From contig NZ_CP011071.1 of the NCBI RefSeq assembly GCF_000963865.1, positions 620,001 to 684,000 on the forward strand: DNA of 64,000 bases, written 5' to 3'. Origin of the DNA: Flagellimonas lutaonensis. Its GTDB lineage: Bacteria > Bacteroidota > Bacteroidia > Flavobacteriales > Flavobacteriaceae. The translations under genes were made by a program, and so were the position numbers. The notes beneath the pieces were generated by a model. It worked only from the letters and a program-made list of their open reading frames with translations, was not told where the DNA came from and did not search any database. The first letter of the stretch is position 1; every line of letters starts with the position of its first letter. Positions 7,383-15,563 of the stretch are shown here, piece after piece.

Positions 7383-7904
7383 ATGATCATGAAAAGAAAA
7401 TGGTACAAAATAGTCGTCTGGATATTGATCGGTATCGTGGCCCTGTTCTTCATATTGGCCGTTTGGTACAAGTACGAATATTCGATGGATCCCGTAGAAC
7501 CTTACACGATATATGCCGAAAGTTTTGAAGACAAACTGCTCATCGCCACACAGGGCAGTGAATTCAAAAATGCGGTGGTACAACGTATCGTTGACCATTA
7601 CGAAAACGATTCGCTTTTCATCAAGGTCATCGATGTTTCAGGTCTGCCACAAATAGCCCCATCAGATTATAGTGCAATTTTGATCTTGCACACTTGGGAA
7701 TATGACAAACCACCCGAAGCTGTGGAGGAGTTCATCACCGAAAACAAAGATGATGCCGATAAGTTCGTTGTCTTTTCAACCTCCGGTGAGGGGGGCAATA
7801 CGGTCGAGGGGGTTGATGGTCTGGCAGGGGAATCCGTCATGGCCGATGTTCCCGTTTACTCAGGGCAGATCATCAAAAAGTTGGATGGCCTGCTTGACCA
7901 GTGA
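7383..7904 (+). CDS. membrane-anchored flavodoxin-like protein
   Basis: The protein begins MIMKRKWYKIVVWILIGIVA: one N-terminal membrane anchor (about residues 7-27) followed by an alpha/beta domain of about 140 residues. The strand LLIATQGSEFKNAVVQRIVDHY and the later FVVFSTSGEGG pattern resemble flavodoxin-like proteins, including a T-x-G-S/T type first loop and a second loop near STSGEGG. FMN binding is not proven. An in-frame reading extends upstream to 7263 inside the ArsC-like gene, but the ATG at 7383 (or 7389) fits operon structure and the anchor. It overlaps the next gene's possible GTG start by 4 bases. Confidence 0.68.
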   Translation: MIMKRKWYKIVVWILIGIVALFFILAVWYKYEYSMDPVEPYTIYAESFEDKLLIATQGSEFKNAVVQRIVDHYENDSLFIKVIDVSGLPQIAPSDYSAILILHTWEYDKPPEAVEEFITENKDDADKFVVFSTSGEGGNTVEGVDGLAGESVMADVPVYSGQIIKKLDGLLDQ

Positions 7905-7912
7905 AAACATAT

Positions 7913-8512
7913 ATGCTTACTTTCAAAAACTTCAATATTGCCGATTGGTTCTCGTTTTACCGCATCGTTGCGGTGCCGCTGCTACTGGTTTTGGTCTGGT
8001 TAGGGGAGCGACAGCTCTTCTCTTGGTTTTTGCTCATCAGCTATAGTACCGATGCCATCGATGGCTTTTTGGCCCGAAAACTCAAGGTCAGCAGTGCGAG
8101 GGGATCCCAATTGGATTCAATGGGTGACCAACTGACCTTTATCATGGGCCTCATCGGGCTTTGGGTCTTTGAAAACGATTTCATCAAAGAAAACCTGCTG
8201 CTCATTGCCATTGCCTTTGTGCCCTATATCATACAAATGCTCATCGCATTTTTCAAATATGGCAAGGCCACGGCCTTTCATACGTATCTGGCAAAAATCT
8301 CTGCCGTAATGCAGGCAGGTTTTATTCTGTGGACCTTGTTTTTCGGTCCGATTTATTGGCTCTTTTATGCTATGATTGTTGTAGGGGTATTGGAAACCTT
8401 AGAGGAAATTACCCTTATTTTTATGTATGATCGATGGGTAAAGGACGTAAAAGGCATCTACTGGGCACTGAAAGATGAACGAAGAATTGGCAACGCTGTC
8501 GAAAGTGAATAA
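7913..8512 (+). CDS. CDP-alcohol phosphatidyltransferase family membrane enzyme
   Basis: The roughly 199-residue polytopic protein carries the signature D-x2-D-G-x2-A-R-x8-G-x3-D-x3-D: Asp47, Asp50, Gly51, Ala54-Arg55, Gly64, Asp68, Asp72 counted from ATG 7913. Members transfer a phosphatidyl group from CDP-diacylglycerol to an alcohol such as glycerol-phosphate, serine or inositol; the acceptor here is unknown. About six membrane segments are visible. A GTG at 7901, four codons upstream and overlapping the previous stop, is an alternative start. The 3' end overlaps the next gene by 38 bases. Confidence 0.85.
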   Translation: MLTFKNFNIADWFSFYRIVAVPLLLVLVWLGERQLFSWFLLISYSTDAIDGFLARKLKVSSARGSQLDSMGDQLTFIMGLIGLWVFENDFIKENLLLIAIAFVPYIIQMLIAFFKYGKATAFHTYLAKISAVMQAGFILWTLFFGPIYWLFYAMIVVGVLETLEEITLIFMYDRWVKDVKGIYWALKDERRIGNAVESE

Positions 8513-9023
8513 AAACCAAAATTTGATTATTATCGTTTTAGGCCTCCCCGGCTCGGGAAAGAGCTATTTTGCCGAAAGGCTCGCCAAAACGATACCTGCC
8601 GAATACATCAACAGTGATCGGTTACGGAAAGAACTGCTGCCCCAACGCACATATTCCGAAGCGGAAAAGGCAATAGTATATGAGGCCATGCTAGAGAAAA
8701 TGGAAGAGGCCATCGCCCAGAAAAAAAATGTGGTATTGGATGCCACTTTCCATAAAAAGGAAACAAGGGATTTGTTTTTGCAAAAGGTGAGTGAGAAAGT
8801 TTTCTTCATCGAGGTACGGGCCGATGAAAAAATCATCAGAGAGCGGCTAAAACGAAACAGACCTTATAGCGAGGCCGATTTTGGGGTGTACGAAACGATT
8901 GAAAAACAATGGGAACCACTCACCAGGCCCCATCTGACGGTGCAATCCACCAATGATAATATCGATGATATGCTGCAAAAGGCAATGGAATACCTAAAAG
9001 ATGACCCAAGGGCAGATAGATAA
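8475..9023 (+). CDS. P-loop kinase-like ATPase (AAA_33 type)
   Basis: This 182-residue protein has a Walker A GLPGSGKS (23-30), an NSDRLRKELL segment typical of small-molecule and polynucleotide kinase-like AAA_33 proteins, and VVLDATFHKKETRDLF as the Walker B-like strand and lid. The gene overlaps both neighbours: 38 bases with the CDP-alcohol enzyme and 23 with the APH-like gene. In many other bacteria this domain is fused to the APH-like domain in a single protein of about 520 aa; here the two are separate, overlapping genes in the opposite order. Substrate unknown. A zeta-toxin role is not supported, since no antitoxin is present. Confidence 0.82.
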   Translation: MNEELATLSKVNKNQNLIIIVLGLPGSGKSYFAERLAKTIPAEYINSDRLRKELLPQRTYSEAEKAIVYEAMLEKMEEAIAQKKNVVLDATFHKKETRDLFLQKVSEKVFFIEVRADEKIIRERLKRNRPYSEADFGVYETIEKQWEPLTRPHLTVQSTNDNIDDMLQKAMEYLKDDPRADR

Positions 9024-10014
9024 ATTGATTTCCGAAAGGGAGTTTCCGGAAGCCACCGATCATTGCGAATTGGTCGAGACCCACATTTCATGGGTCATTC
9101 TGTGCGATGATTTCGTCTATAAGGTCAAAAAACCGATTAAATATTCCTTTTTGGATTTTTCAACGGTTGAACGGCGGAAACATTTTTGCGAAAGGGAGCT
9201 TCAACTGAACCAACGATTCGCCAAAGACATCTACCTCGGGGTACTGCCGGTTTACCAAGTGAACGGCCATTTTAAGATTGGGGGCGATTTTGGGGCGCCC
9301 ATCGATTACACACTGAAGATGCGAAAGCTTGACCCCAAAATGCGAATGGACAAACTGCTGAAGCAAGGCAGGGTAAGCGAAGAACACATAAAAAACCTCG
9401 CCGAATGGATAGAGAATTTCCACAAAAAGGCTGCTGTGATCCGCGAAAAGGATGTGCTAGATATAAAGGAAAAATTCAATGATCTTGTGGCAGAAAAGCA
9501 GTTTATTTCAGAACAGCTAGGTTTTGACAGTGCCAAGACTATCGACCGTGCGGTAATCGTGTCTGATGGTTTTTTTGACAAACATGAAAAGTTGTTGAAA
9601 GACAGATTGCGCTCAGGATTTTTTAGGGATTGCCACGGTGACCTGCACTCGCGCAACATTTTTCTGTTGCCGGGGCCCCAACCATTCGATTGTTTGGAGT
9701 TCAATGATGACTATCGGCAAATAGATGTGTTGAACGAAGTGGCCTTTCTCTGTATGGATCTCGATGCACATGACAAAAACGAACTCTCAGAATTGTGTAT
9801 CGGGCATTATAATCTTCACTTTCCGGCAATGCGGAACGATGAGGAACGGCAACTTTTTACGTACTATAAATGCTATCGGGCCAATGTGCGTGCCAAGGTC
9901 AATAGTTTAAGGGCTAAGAGTGCATATAACAATGCCGACCAAAAAAAGACACTTTTAGAGGTTCAAAAATATCTCGATTTGATGGAAGATTATCTGAAAT
10001 CATTTTCGCAGTAA
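9001..10014 (+). CDS. aminoglycoside phosphotransferase-like (APH) kinase
   Basis: This 337-residue protein has a kinase fold: VYKVKKPIKYSF (nucleotide-binding Lys region, about 39-50), the catalytic CHGDLHSRN loop with His212-Gly-Asp214, and FDCLEFND (about 229-236) as the metal-binding segment. It corresponds to the APH half of the widespread APH+AAA two-domain proteins, so it probably works with the P-loop protein encoded just upstream. It is unlikely to be an antibiotic-resistance gene; such proteins sit in stress operons with unknown small-molecule substrates. Confidence 0.82.
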   Translation: MTQGQIDKLISEREFPEATDHCELVETHISWVILCDDFVYKVKKPIKYSFLDFSTVERRKHFCERELQLNQRFAKDIYLGVLPVYQVNGHFKIGGDFGAPIDYTLKMRKLDPKMRMDKLLKQGRVSEEHIKNLAEWIENFHKKAAVIREKDVLDIKEKFNDLVAEKQFISEQLGFDSAKTIDRAVIVSDGFFDKHEKLLKDRLRSGFFRDCHGDLHSRNIFLLPGPQPFDCLEFNDDYRQIDVLNEVAFLCMDLDAHDKNELSELCIGHYNLHFPAMRNDEERQLFTYYKCYRANVRAKVNSLRAKSAYNNADQKKTLLEVQKYLDLMEDYLKSFSQ

Positions 10015-10023
10015 AGAAATGTC

Positions 10024-10980
10024 ATGAAAAACAACGAAATCATACAATGGTTGCTCAAAGGCGATGTCTCCATTCAGTACCAAATCCATCATGACTTGTT
10101 GCTCACGGAACGCAACGATTTACAAAATAAGATTGTGAAAGAAGGTTGGGGCGCCAAATACCTATCGAAACGAAACCCGAACGGGCATTGGGGCAGGGAG
10201 TTTTATTATCCCAAATGGACATCGACCCACTACACACTTTTGGATCTCCGAAACCTTTGCATTGCGCCGAATAATTCTTTGATCAAAACATCCATTACCA
10301 TGATACTTCAGACCTGCAAAACGCAAGATGGCGGTATTCTCCTCTTAAAGGCGAAGAAGAGTGATGTATGCGTTAATGGCATGGTGCTGAACTATGCGGC
10401 TTATTTCAGGGCAAACGAAGATGACCTAAAATCGATTGTCGATGCGCTGTTGCGAGAACATATGCCCGATGGGGGCTTCAATTGCCGGTCGAACCGCTCG
10501 GGGGCAGTACATAGTTCTTTGCACAGTACGCTCTCCGTCTTAGAGGGTTTGACCGAATATGTAAAAAATGGATATTCTTATCGCGCAGGGGAAGTAAAAG
10601 ATGTCATCGATGCCTCTAAAGAATTCGTGCTGATGCACCGATTGTTTCTTTCCGATAGAACGGGAAATATCATTGACAAAAGATTCCTCAAGCTTTCGTA
10701 CCCCCGAAGGTGGCGGTATGATATTTTAAGCGCGCTCGACTATTTTCAATATGCCGGTTCTGAATGGGACGAACGTATGCAGCCCGCCATCGATGAACTA
10801 TTAAATAAAAGAAATAAAGACGGCACTTGGAACGTACAAGCCAAGCATCCCGGCCAAACACATTTTGATATGGAAAAAGCGGGCAGGCCCAGTCGTTGGA
10901 ATACGCTAAGGGCGTTTCGGGTTTTGCGCCATTTTAAGATTGAAACGAAAGAGACTATCTCAAAAATCTGTTCTGCATAA
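10024..10980 (+). CDS. prenyltransferase/squalene-cyclase-like alpha/alpha-toroid protein
   Basis: This 318-residue protein lacks a signal peptide. It has repeated helical units with the turn motif seen in the terpene cyclase/prenyltransferase toroid: NPNGHWGREFYYPKW, TQDGGILLL, MPDGGFNCR, and KDGTWNVQAKHPG. These are QW/DGGW-type repeats. The DxDD acid motif of squalene-hopene cyclase is not obvious, so catalysis is uncertain. It is the last gene of the FNR-box operon, 9 bases after the APH-like gene. It could be a scaffold or a degenerate enzyme. Confidence 0.68.
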   Translation: MKNNEIIQWLLKGDVSIQYQIHHDLLLTERNDLQNKIVKEGWGAKYLSKRNPNGHWGREFYYPKWTSTHYTLLDLRNLCIAPNNSLIKTSITMILQTCKTQDGGILLLKAKKSDVCVNGMVLNYAAYFRANEDDLKSIVDALLREHMPDGGFNCRSNRSGAVHSSLHSTLSVLEGLTEYVKNGYSYRAGEVKDVIDASKEFVLMHRLFLSDRTGNIIDKRFLKLSYPRRWRYDILSALDYFQYAGSEWDERMQPAIDELLNKRNKDGTWNVQAKHPGQTHFDMEKAGRPSRWNTLRAFRVLRHFKIETKETISKICSA

Positions 10981-11021
10981 ATTAAAGATTTAAAACTATC
11001 TGCGAAAATCGAAGTGGCAAC

Positions 11022-11064
11022 TGACTTGAATCATTGTGATAGGAAGGCCTGCCAGCTAATTTCG
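11022..11064 (+). promoter_or_regulatory. FNR-type site F upstream of the outer-membrane barrel gene
   Basis: TGACttgaATCA (11022-11033) is followed by TAATTTCG (11057-11064), one mismatch to TAnnTTTG, starting exactly 29.5 bp from the dyad centre. Predicted transcription start is about 11069; the ATG is at 11092. The half-site mix TGAC/ATCA links the canonical sites to site A. Confidence 0.62.
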
Positions 11065-11091
11065 CAGCTTTAATCCTTATATCATTATGTC

Positions 11092-11679
11092 ATGAAAAAG
11101 TTTAGAACACTTGTTTTAATAGGCTTGGGATTAATTATTGGTAAAGCATCAATGGCCCAAGACAAATGGTCGGCAGAACTGCGGCCCAACATAAATTTTG
11201 CCACACAAGATATCGGCAATGCCGACCTAAAAACGGGCTTTGGCTTCGAGGCTGCCGTCGGGTATCGTTTCATGCCCCATTTGGGGGCTTACGTCGGTTG
11301 GGGCTGGAACAAATTCGCATCCGATACGCCCTCTTTCCCCGGAACGGGAAATACCGATTTTGAAATGACCGGTTATACCTTCGGGCTCCAGTTCATCCAT
11401 CCGATAAACAATTCTTCCTTGTCCTATCTGATAAGAGCTGGGGGAATCTACAATCATATCGAAGTAGAGAACGATGCGGGAGACATCACTGCAGATTCCG
11501 ATCATGGTCTCGGCTGGGAAATAGGTGCAGGCCTTCAAGTGGATTTGGGCAGCAACTGGAACCTACGCCCACAAATTGGCTATCGTGCCCTTTCAAGGGA
11601 TATTGAAATCGGGAATACCACGACCGATGTGGATTTGAACTATATCAGTTTTGGCGTCGGAATCGCTAAAATATTTTAA
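11092..11679 (+). CDS. outer-membrane beta-barrel protein
   Basis: The 195 residues begin with a signal peptide (MKKFRTLVLIGLGLIIGKAS, cut before Gln-Asp-Lys). They then show alternating strands with aromatic ends, FGFEAAVGYRFMPHLGAYVGWGWNKF and a terminal DLNYISFGVGIAKIF closing with Phe, as in small porin/OmpX-OmpW-like barrels. It is probably an 8-stranded outer-membrane barrel. It has its own FNR-type promoter and precedes the PUA-like gene by 11 bases. Function unknown. Confidence 0.82.
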   Translation: MKKFRTLVLIGLGLIIGKASMAQDKWSAELRPNINFATQDIGNADLKTGFGFEAAVGYRFMPHLGAYVGWGWNKFASDTPSFPGTGNTDFEMTGYTFGLQFIHPINNSSLSYLIRAGGIYNHIEVENDAGDITADSDHGLGWEIGAGLQVDLGSNWNLRPQIGYRALSRDIEIGNTTTDVDLNYISFGVGIAKIF

Positions 11680-11690
11680 AATACGATAAG

Positions 11691-12125
11691 ATGAACCATA
11701 TTGTATATCTAGATCACAAAGCCAACGAACTCGAAAATCTGAAATCAGGCGAAAAAACCATGATTATTCGCGGTGCAATGGGAAGACGAACGCCCTACGG
11801 AGAAGTTTCCGTGGGCGATATTCTTTACTTTATTGAAAACAAGGGCGACGGACTGATAAAAGGTGCAGCAGAGGTCAAGGAGGTCTTTAATTCTGGAAAG
11901 CTGACAAAAGAGGAATCGGCCGAACTCATCGAAAAACATCAGGATAAATTGATGCTCGATACAGGGCTTTTGAAACGGTTCTCGGGCAAACGGTATATCG
12001 AGTTGTTTACCATCACAAATTTTGAAGTATTGGAACCCTTTGCCTTTGACCGCTCAAAATACCCTAAAATGGATGATTGGTTGCTTGTGGAGGATATGGA
12101 AACGATAAAGGCGCAAAAAACATGA
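11691..12125 (+). CDS. PUA/ASCH-like domain protein
   Basis: This 144-residue soluble protein has the PUA-like superfamily pattern: an N-terminal KSGEKTMIIRGAMGRR segment, GEVSVGDILYFIENKGDG, then KGAAEVKEV. Proteins of this type (ASCH, EVE) bind RNA or modified nucleotides. It lies 11 bases after the barrel gene and overlaps the start of the decayed DUF6544-like copy by 4 bases (ATGA). A role in RNA handling would fit the neighbouring RtcB cluster, but that is inference. Confidence 0.7.
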   Translation: MNHIVYLDHKANELENLKSGEKTMIIRGAMGRRTPYGEVSVGDILYFIENKGDGLIKGAAEVKEVFNSGKLTKEESAELIEKHQDKLMLDTGLLKRFSGKRYIELFTITNFEVLEPFAFDRSKYPKMDDWLLVEDMETIKAQKT

Positions 12126-12590
12126 AAATCGTAGTTGTCATTATACTGGTTATCCACGGCCTTATCCATTTTATGTGCTTTGTGAAAGCTTTTGATTTTG
12201 CGAATATGGGACAGTTTACCAAAGAAATCTCAAAACCTATGGGATTGCTTTGGTTGTTGACTGGCTTGCTTGCTTTTTATTTTATCCGCCCTTCTTAATT
12301 TGATGAAAGAGGATACTTGGTCGATACTTGCCTTTATTGCGGTAGTGGTATCGCAAATCTTGATTTTTATGAGTTGTAAGGATACCATTGGCACCATTGC
12401 CAATGTCATAATACCGGTAGGCATTATCGGTTTAGCATCCGACGGATTTGAAAACACCTATAAAAAGGATGTCTTATCGCTAATGGAGAAGTCTTATACC
12501 GATACAGAACTTTTATCCAAGAAAAACTTGAAACACTTAACGCAGCCTGTGTAAAGGTATTTGGGCTAAGTTGGGGTGGTAAGGGTGCAT
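12122..12590 (+). pseudogene. decayed partial copy of the DUF6544-like membrane gene
   Basis: This is a broken paralogue of the gene at 16707. The first part reads MKIVVVIILVIHGLIHFM..., parallel to MRIVLLLILLFHGLIHFM... in the intact gene. A 4-base tandem duplication (CTTGCTTGC, 12265-12273) shifts the frame. The alignment resumes in the next frame as LMKEDTWSILAFIAVVVSQI and runs to LTQPV, where the intact gene has IPEPV. Stops at 12552-12554 and 12567-12569 then interrupt a still recognisable VGVV segment. The remaining two thirds are missing. Residual expression of a 58-residue peptide is possible. Confidence 0.85.
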
Positions 12591-12690
12591 TGGGTAGCTT
12601 ATCCCATAGTGATTTGGTTGATCGGTTTCGGCTGATACTTAATGGCAGGCATACAAAAATGACAACAATGCGAATATAAATTTTAAGTCC

Positions 12691-13113
12691 ATGGATAAAA
12701 TTCTACGAACGGTAGCATTGGTATTGTTATTCTTTTTAGGAATAACTGGACTTTGGGGAGGCTATGAACTCATGAACGACCCTAGTGGAGAATCCCTTAA
12801 AATGCCTATGGAACTCTTGGAGAATACACCCTTCGATGACTATTTAATACCTGGCATACTTTTGTTTTTTGGTAATGGGGCACTTAGTCTTTTAATAGCA
12901 GTACTAACGATTAAAAAAGTCAGGTACCATCCTTATTTAATTGTATTTCAAGGTACAATTCTATTGGTCTGGTTGACCACGGAACTAATCATCAATATAG
13001 ATTTCTTTTTCCCACAGACCCATATTACATATTACTTGGTTTCCATCTTGTTGATCGTTGTTGGTCTCCGATTGCATAGGTCAGAAAACAAACCGGAACG
13101 GACAGATAATTAG
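12691..13113 (+). CDS. small membrane protein, four predicted helices
   Basis: This 140-residue protein has hydrophobic segments at about 6-25, 50-70, 80-100 and 110-130; the first may instead be a signal anchor. The loop after helix 1 (YELMNDPSGESLKMPMELLENTPF) is acidic. No family is recognised. It starts a run of five closely spaced rightward genes (12691-17801) and ends 2 bases before the next gene, so they are probably co-transcribed. The 136 bases upstream hold the tail of the decayed gene and no clear promoter. Confidence 0.6.
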   Translation: MDKILRTVALVLLFFLGITGLWGGYELMNDPSGESLKMPMELLENTPFDDYLIPGILLFFGNGALSLLIAVLTIKKVRYHPYLIVFQGTILLVWLTTELIINIDFFFPQTHITYYLVSILLIVVGLRLHRSENKPERTDN

Positions 13114-13115
13114 AT

Positions 13116-14000
13116 ATGAACCCGAAAAAAACAATTATTTGGCTGGGAATACTGATTGTGGTACTCTCGTTGATTGCTACAATCGGTCCGCTTTTAATTA
13201 TGGATAAAGGGGAGTTTTACGGCTTTATGACACTTCGGGGCGAGGAAGTACTGATTTTTGGCGAAGGCCTTTATAAATTTGATTCTGTTTTCGCCGCAAG
13301 CGGCTTTAAGGGACAGGATTTTGTAACCCTATTTTTGGGGATTCCTCTTTTATCGATTGCATTATTCTATTACAAGAAAGGATCTTTAAAAGCTGGTCTG
13401 TTGTTGTTGGGAGTCATTTCATTTTTTCTTTATGTATATGCTTCTATGAGCTTAGGAGCCGCGTATAACGGACTTTTTATGGTCTATGTGCTCCTTTTTT
13501 CGGCCAGTTTATTTTTTTTAATTGTGCTGTTTGTCAATACAGGTTTGGAAATCTTACCAGCCGAAATCCTAAAAGCCCTTCCCCGAACTTTTCCGGCCTA
13601 TTATTTATTTCTATGTGGTGTGGTTACCCTTGTCGTTTGGTCGGTACCGCTTGTTTCATCGGCAATGCAGGGTGCTCCGCCAGACTTGTTGGACCACTAT
13701 ACGACCATGGTTACGGATGCTTTGGATTTGGCCATCATTACCCCTTCTACCTTTTTGGCGGGTTGGCTTATTCTGAAGCGTAATCCACTGGGGTATCAAA
13801 TGGCATTTTCGTTGATCGGCATCATTGTTTTTCTGTTGCCCATAATCGCTTTGAGCACCTACATCCAATTTGTTAATGGTATTTCATATTCAACGGGCGA
13901 AGTGATAGGCCCTATTTCTGGATTTTTAGTATTGGGTCTTCTTGGAATCGGCGTTTTATGGTCCATTTTAAGGAAACTACCGAAAGAAATTTTTAGTTGA
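13116..14000 (+). CDS. multi-pass membrane protein, unknown
   Basis: The 294-residue protein has about eight hydrophobic helices and short loops, with no recognisable motif. It is 2 bases downstream of the previous membrane gene and 1 base upstream of the serine hydrolase gene. The tight spacing suggests the membrane proteins and the hydrolase act together at the inner membrane. The start ATG 13116 is the only reasonable one. I do not recognise the family. Confidence 0.62.
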   Translation: MNPKKTIIWLGILIVVLSLIATIGPLLIMDKGEFYGFMTLRGEEVLIFGEGLYKFDSVFAASGFKGQDFVTLFLGIPLLSIALFYYKKGSLKAGLLLLGVISFFLYVYASMSLGAAYNGLFMVYVLLFSASLFFLIVLFVNTGLEILPAEILKALPRTFPAYYLFLCGVVTLVVWSVPLVSSAMQGAPPDLLDHYTTMVTDALDLAIITPSTFLAGWLILKRNPLGYQMAFSLIGIIVFLLPIIALSTYIQFVNGISYSTGEVIGPISGFLVLGLLGIGVLWSILRKLPKEIFS

Positions 14001-14001
14001 T

Positions 14002-15555
14002 ATGTGTAGCGAAAATGAAAAATCGTTCAATTTTCTGGTCAGACCAAGGCTCGGTATCTTGACCATACCGATACTATTTTTTGTATTTATCACAATTATT
14101 TCTTGCAGCTCTTCGTCCAAAGGGGTAAAGAAAAAAGGACCGCTAAAAGAGTTTATTAACTATTTGGATAAACGTATTCCCAATTTGATGGATATATACG
14201 ATATCCCGGGGGCAAAAATTGCCCTTGTTCAAAAGGGAGAAACGGTCTGGACAAAAGCATACGGGTATGCGGACCTTAAAAATGGTCGAAAAATGACCAC
14301 GGATACCTATTGCCGTGTGGAGTCCATCTCAAAATCGGTTACCGCTTGGGGTGTGATGAAGTTGGTTGAACAGGGAAAAATTGAACTGGATAGACCTGTA
14401 GGCCACTATTTCAAAAGCTGGGATTTCCCAGAATCCAGTTTTCCAACCGAAAACATAACTGTAAAGCAACTGCTGAGCCAAACTTCGGGTATGCCTTTGG
14501 GTACGATTGGTGTGCGATACAATCCTTTTGAGGCTAAGCCCACTTTAAAAGAGATTTTGTCCAAAGATGCCATTCTGCAAAAGGAACCGGGCAAGATGTT
14601 TTCGTATTCCAATACGGGTTTTAATTTGTTGGAATTGCTGATTGAAGAGGTTACAGGGCGCAATTTTGCCGACTATATGCAAGAAGAGGTCTTGACCCCG
14701 CTTGGTATGCACCGTTCCAGTTTTAATTGGAGCGAAACATTGGAACCCCCGGTCCCTTTTGGATATGATGTAAAGGGTGACCCGATTCCCGTGTACGTGT
14801 ATCCCGATAAAGCGGCGGGCGGACTTTTTTCTACCGTAGGCGACATTGCCACTTTCGTTTGCGCTAGTATGACCGATTTTTCGATTACGGGACTTGAGGT
14901 ACTCAACACACAAAATATTCAGAAACTCTATACTCCTGAAGTGGAGCTTTCCGGTTATTATGGACTTGTTTTCGATGCCTACGGATTGGGACATTTTATA
15001 GAACTGTTGCCCAACAGAAAAAAGGCGGTTGCTCATGGGGGTCAGGGCTCGGGTTGGATGACGCATTTTCATTCCGTTCCCGAAACGGGCGATGGTATCG
15101 TTATTTTGACCAATAGCCAGCGTAGTTGGCCCTTTTTTGCCCATATCTTAAACGATTGGGCGGAATGGAACAACTTTCCATCGGTTGGTATGGGAGTCAT
15201 TGTTTTGGGTACAAAATTGTTATGGGTTTTCATCGGATTTCTTTTCCTCATAGCGCTTTGGAAAGGATATCGATTAGGAAGGGAAATCACTTATGGTCAG
15301 CGCAATTTTGAGTCCTTTTCCTCAAATAGCCGTGGTGTTCGATTGGTGCAAATGGGGTTGTCCCTTGTTTTGCTTTTGACATTGATCTGGAGCCTGAACC
15401 AAGACTATTTCTTTCTGAACTCGGTGTTTCCGATAGCTTCCCCATGGTTGGGAATTTCTATTTTCTTGATGGCATTGGTTTTGGTATTCTCGGCTTTGTT
15501 TCCTAAAACTAGAACGAAACCTGAACTTAAGAAAAGTAAAAGTATTTCGATGTGA
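14002..15555 (+). CDS. class C beta-lactamase-like serine hydrolase with C-terminal membrane helices
   Basis: This 517-residue protein has an N-terminal hydrophobic segment ending at FITIISCSSSS (signal or lipoprotein anchor). The beta-lactamase/DD-peptidase fold follows with SISK (SxxK), YSNTGFN (YxN) and HGGQGSG (HxG), giving a complete catalytic set. After about residue 395 come three or four membrane helices, so the hydrolase domain probably faces the periplasm. Substrates may be cell-wall peptides or esters; antibiotic hydrolysis is not implied. It overlaps the Omp85-like region start by at most 4 bases. Confidence 0.84.
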   Translation: MCSENEKSFNFLVRPRLGILTIPILFFVFITIISCSSSSKGVKKKGPLKEFINYLDKRIPNLMDIYDIPGAKIALVQKGETVWTKAYGYADLKNGRKMTTDTYCRVESISKSVTAWGVMKLVEQGKIELDRPVGHYFKSWDFPESSFPTENITVKQLLSQTSGMPLGTIGVRYNPFEAKPTLKEILSKDAILQKEPGKMFSYSNTGFNLLELLIEEVTGRNFADYMQEEVLTPLGMHRSSFNWSETLEPPVPFGYDVKGDPIPVYVYPDKAAGGLFSTVGDIATFVCASMTDFSITGLEVLNTQNIQKLYTPEVELSGYYGLVFDAYGLGHFIELLPNRKKAVAHGGQGSGWMTHFHSVPETGDGIVILTNSQRSWPFFAHILNDWAEWNNFPSVGMGVIVLGTKLLWVFIGFLFLIALWKGYRLGREITYGQRNFESFSSNSRGVRLVQMGLSLVLLLTLIWSLNQDYFFLNSVFPIASPWLGISIFLMALVLVFSALFPKTRTKPELKKSKSISM

Positions 15556-15563
15556 AAATAAAA

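Noticed and set aside
7383-7391. TGATCATG as a further FNR-type site
   Set aside because: The half-site spacing does not fit TGAYnnnnRTCA and it lies at the start codon of an operon-internal gene.
8475-9023. Zeta-toxin of a toxin-antitoxin pair
   Set aside because: The P-loop pattern is shared, but there is no small antitoxin gene and the neighbour is the APH-like partner.
9001-10014. Aminoglycoside resistance gene
   Set aside because: It belongs to the APH+AAA stress-type group rather than to known resistance enzymes.
14002-15555. Antibiotic beta-lactamase
   Set aside because: Class C-like motifs are shared with many esterases and peptidases, and the membrane tail is not found in true AmpC.
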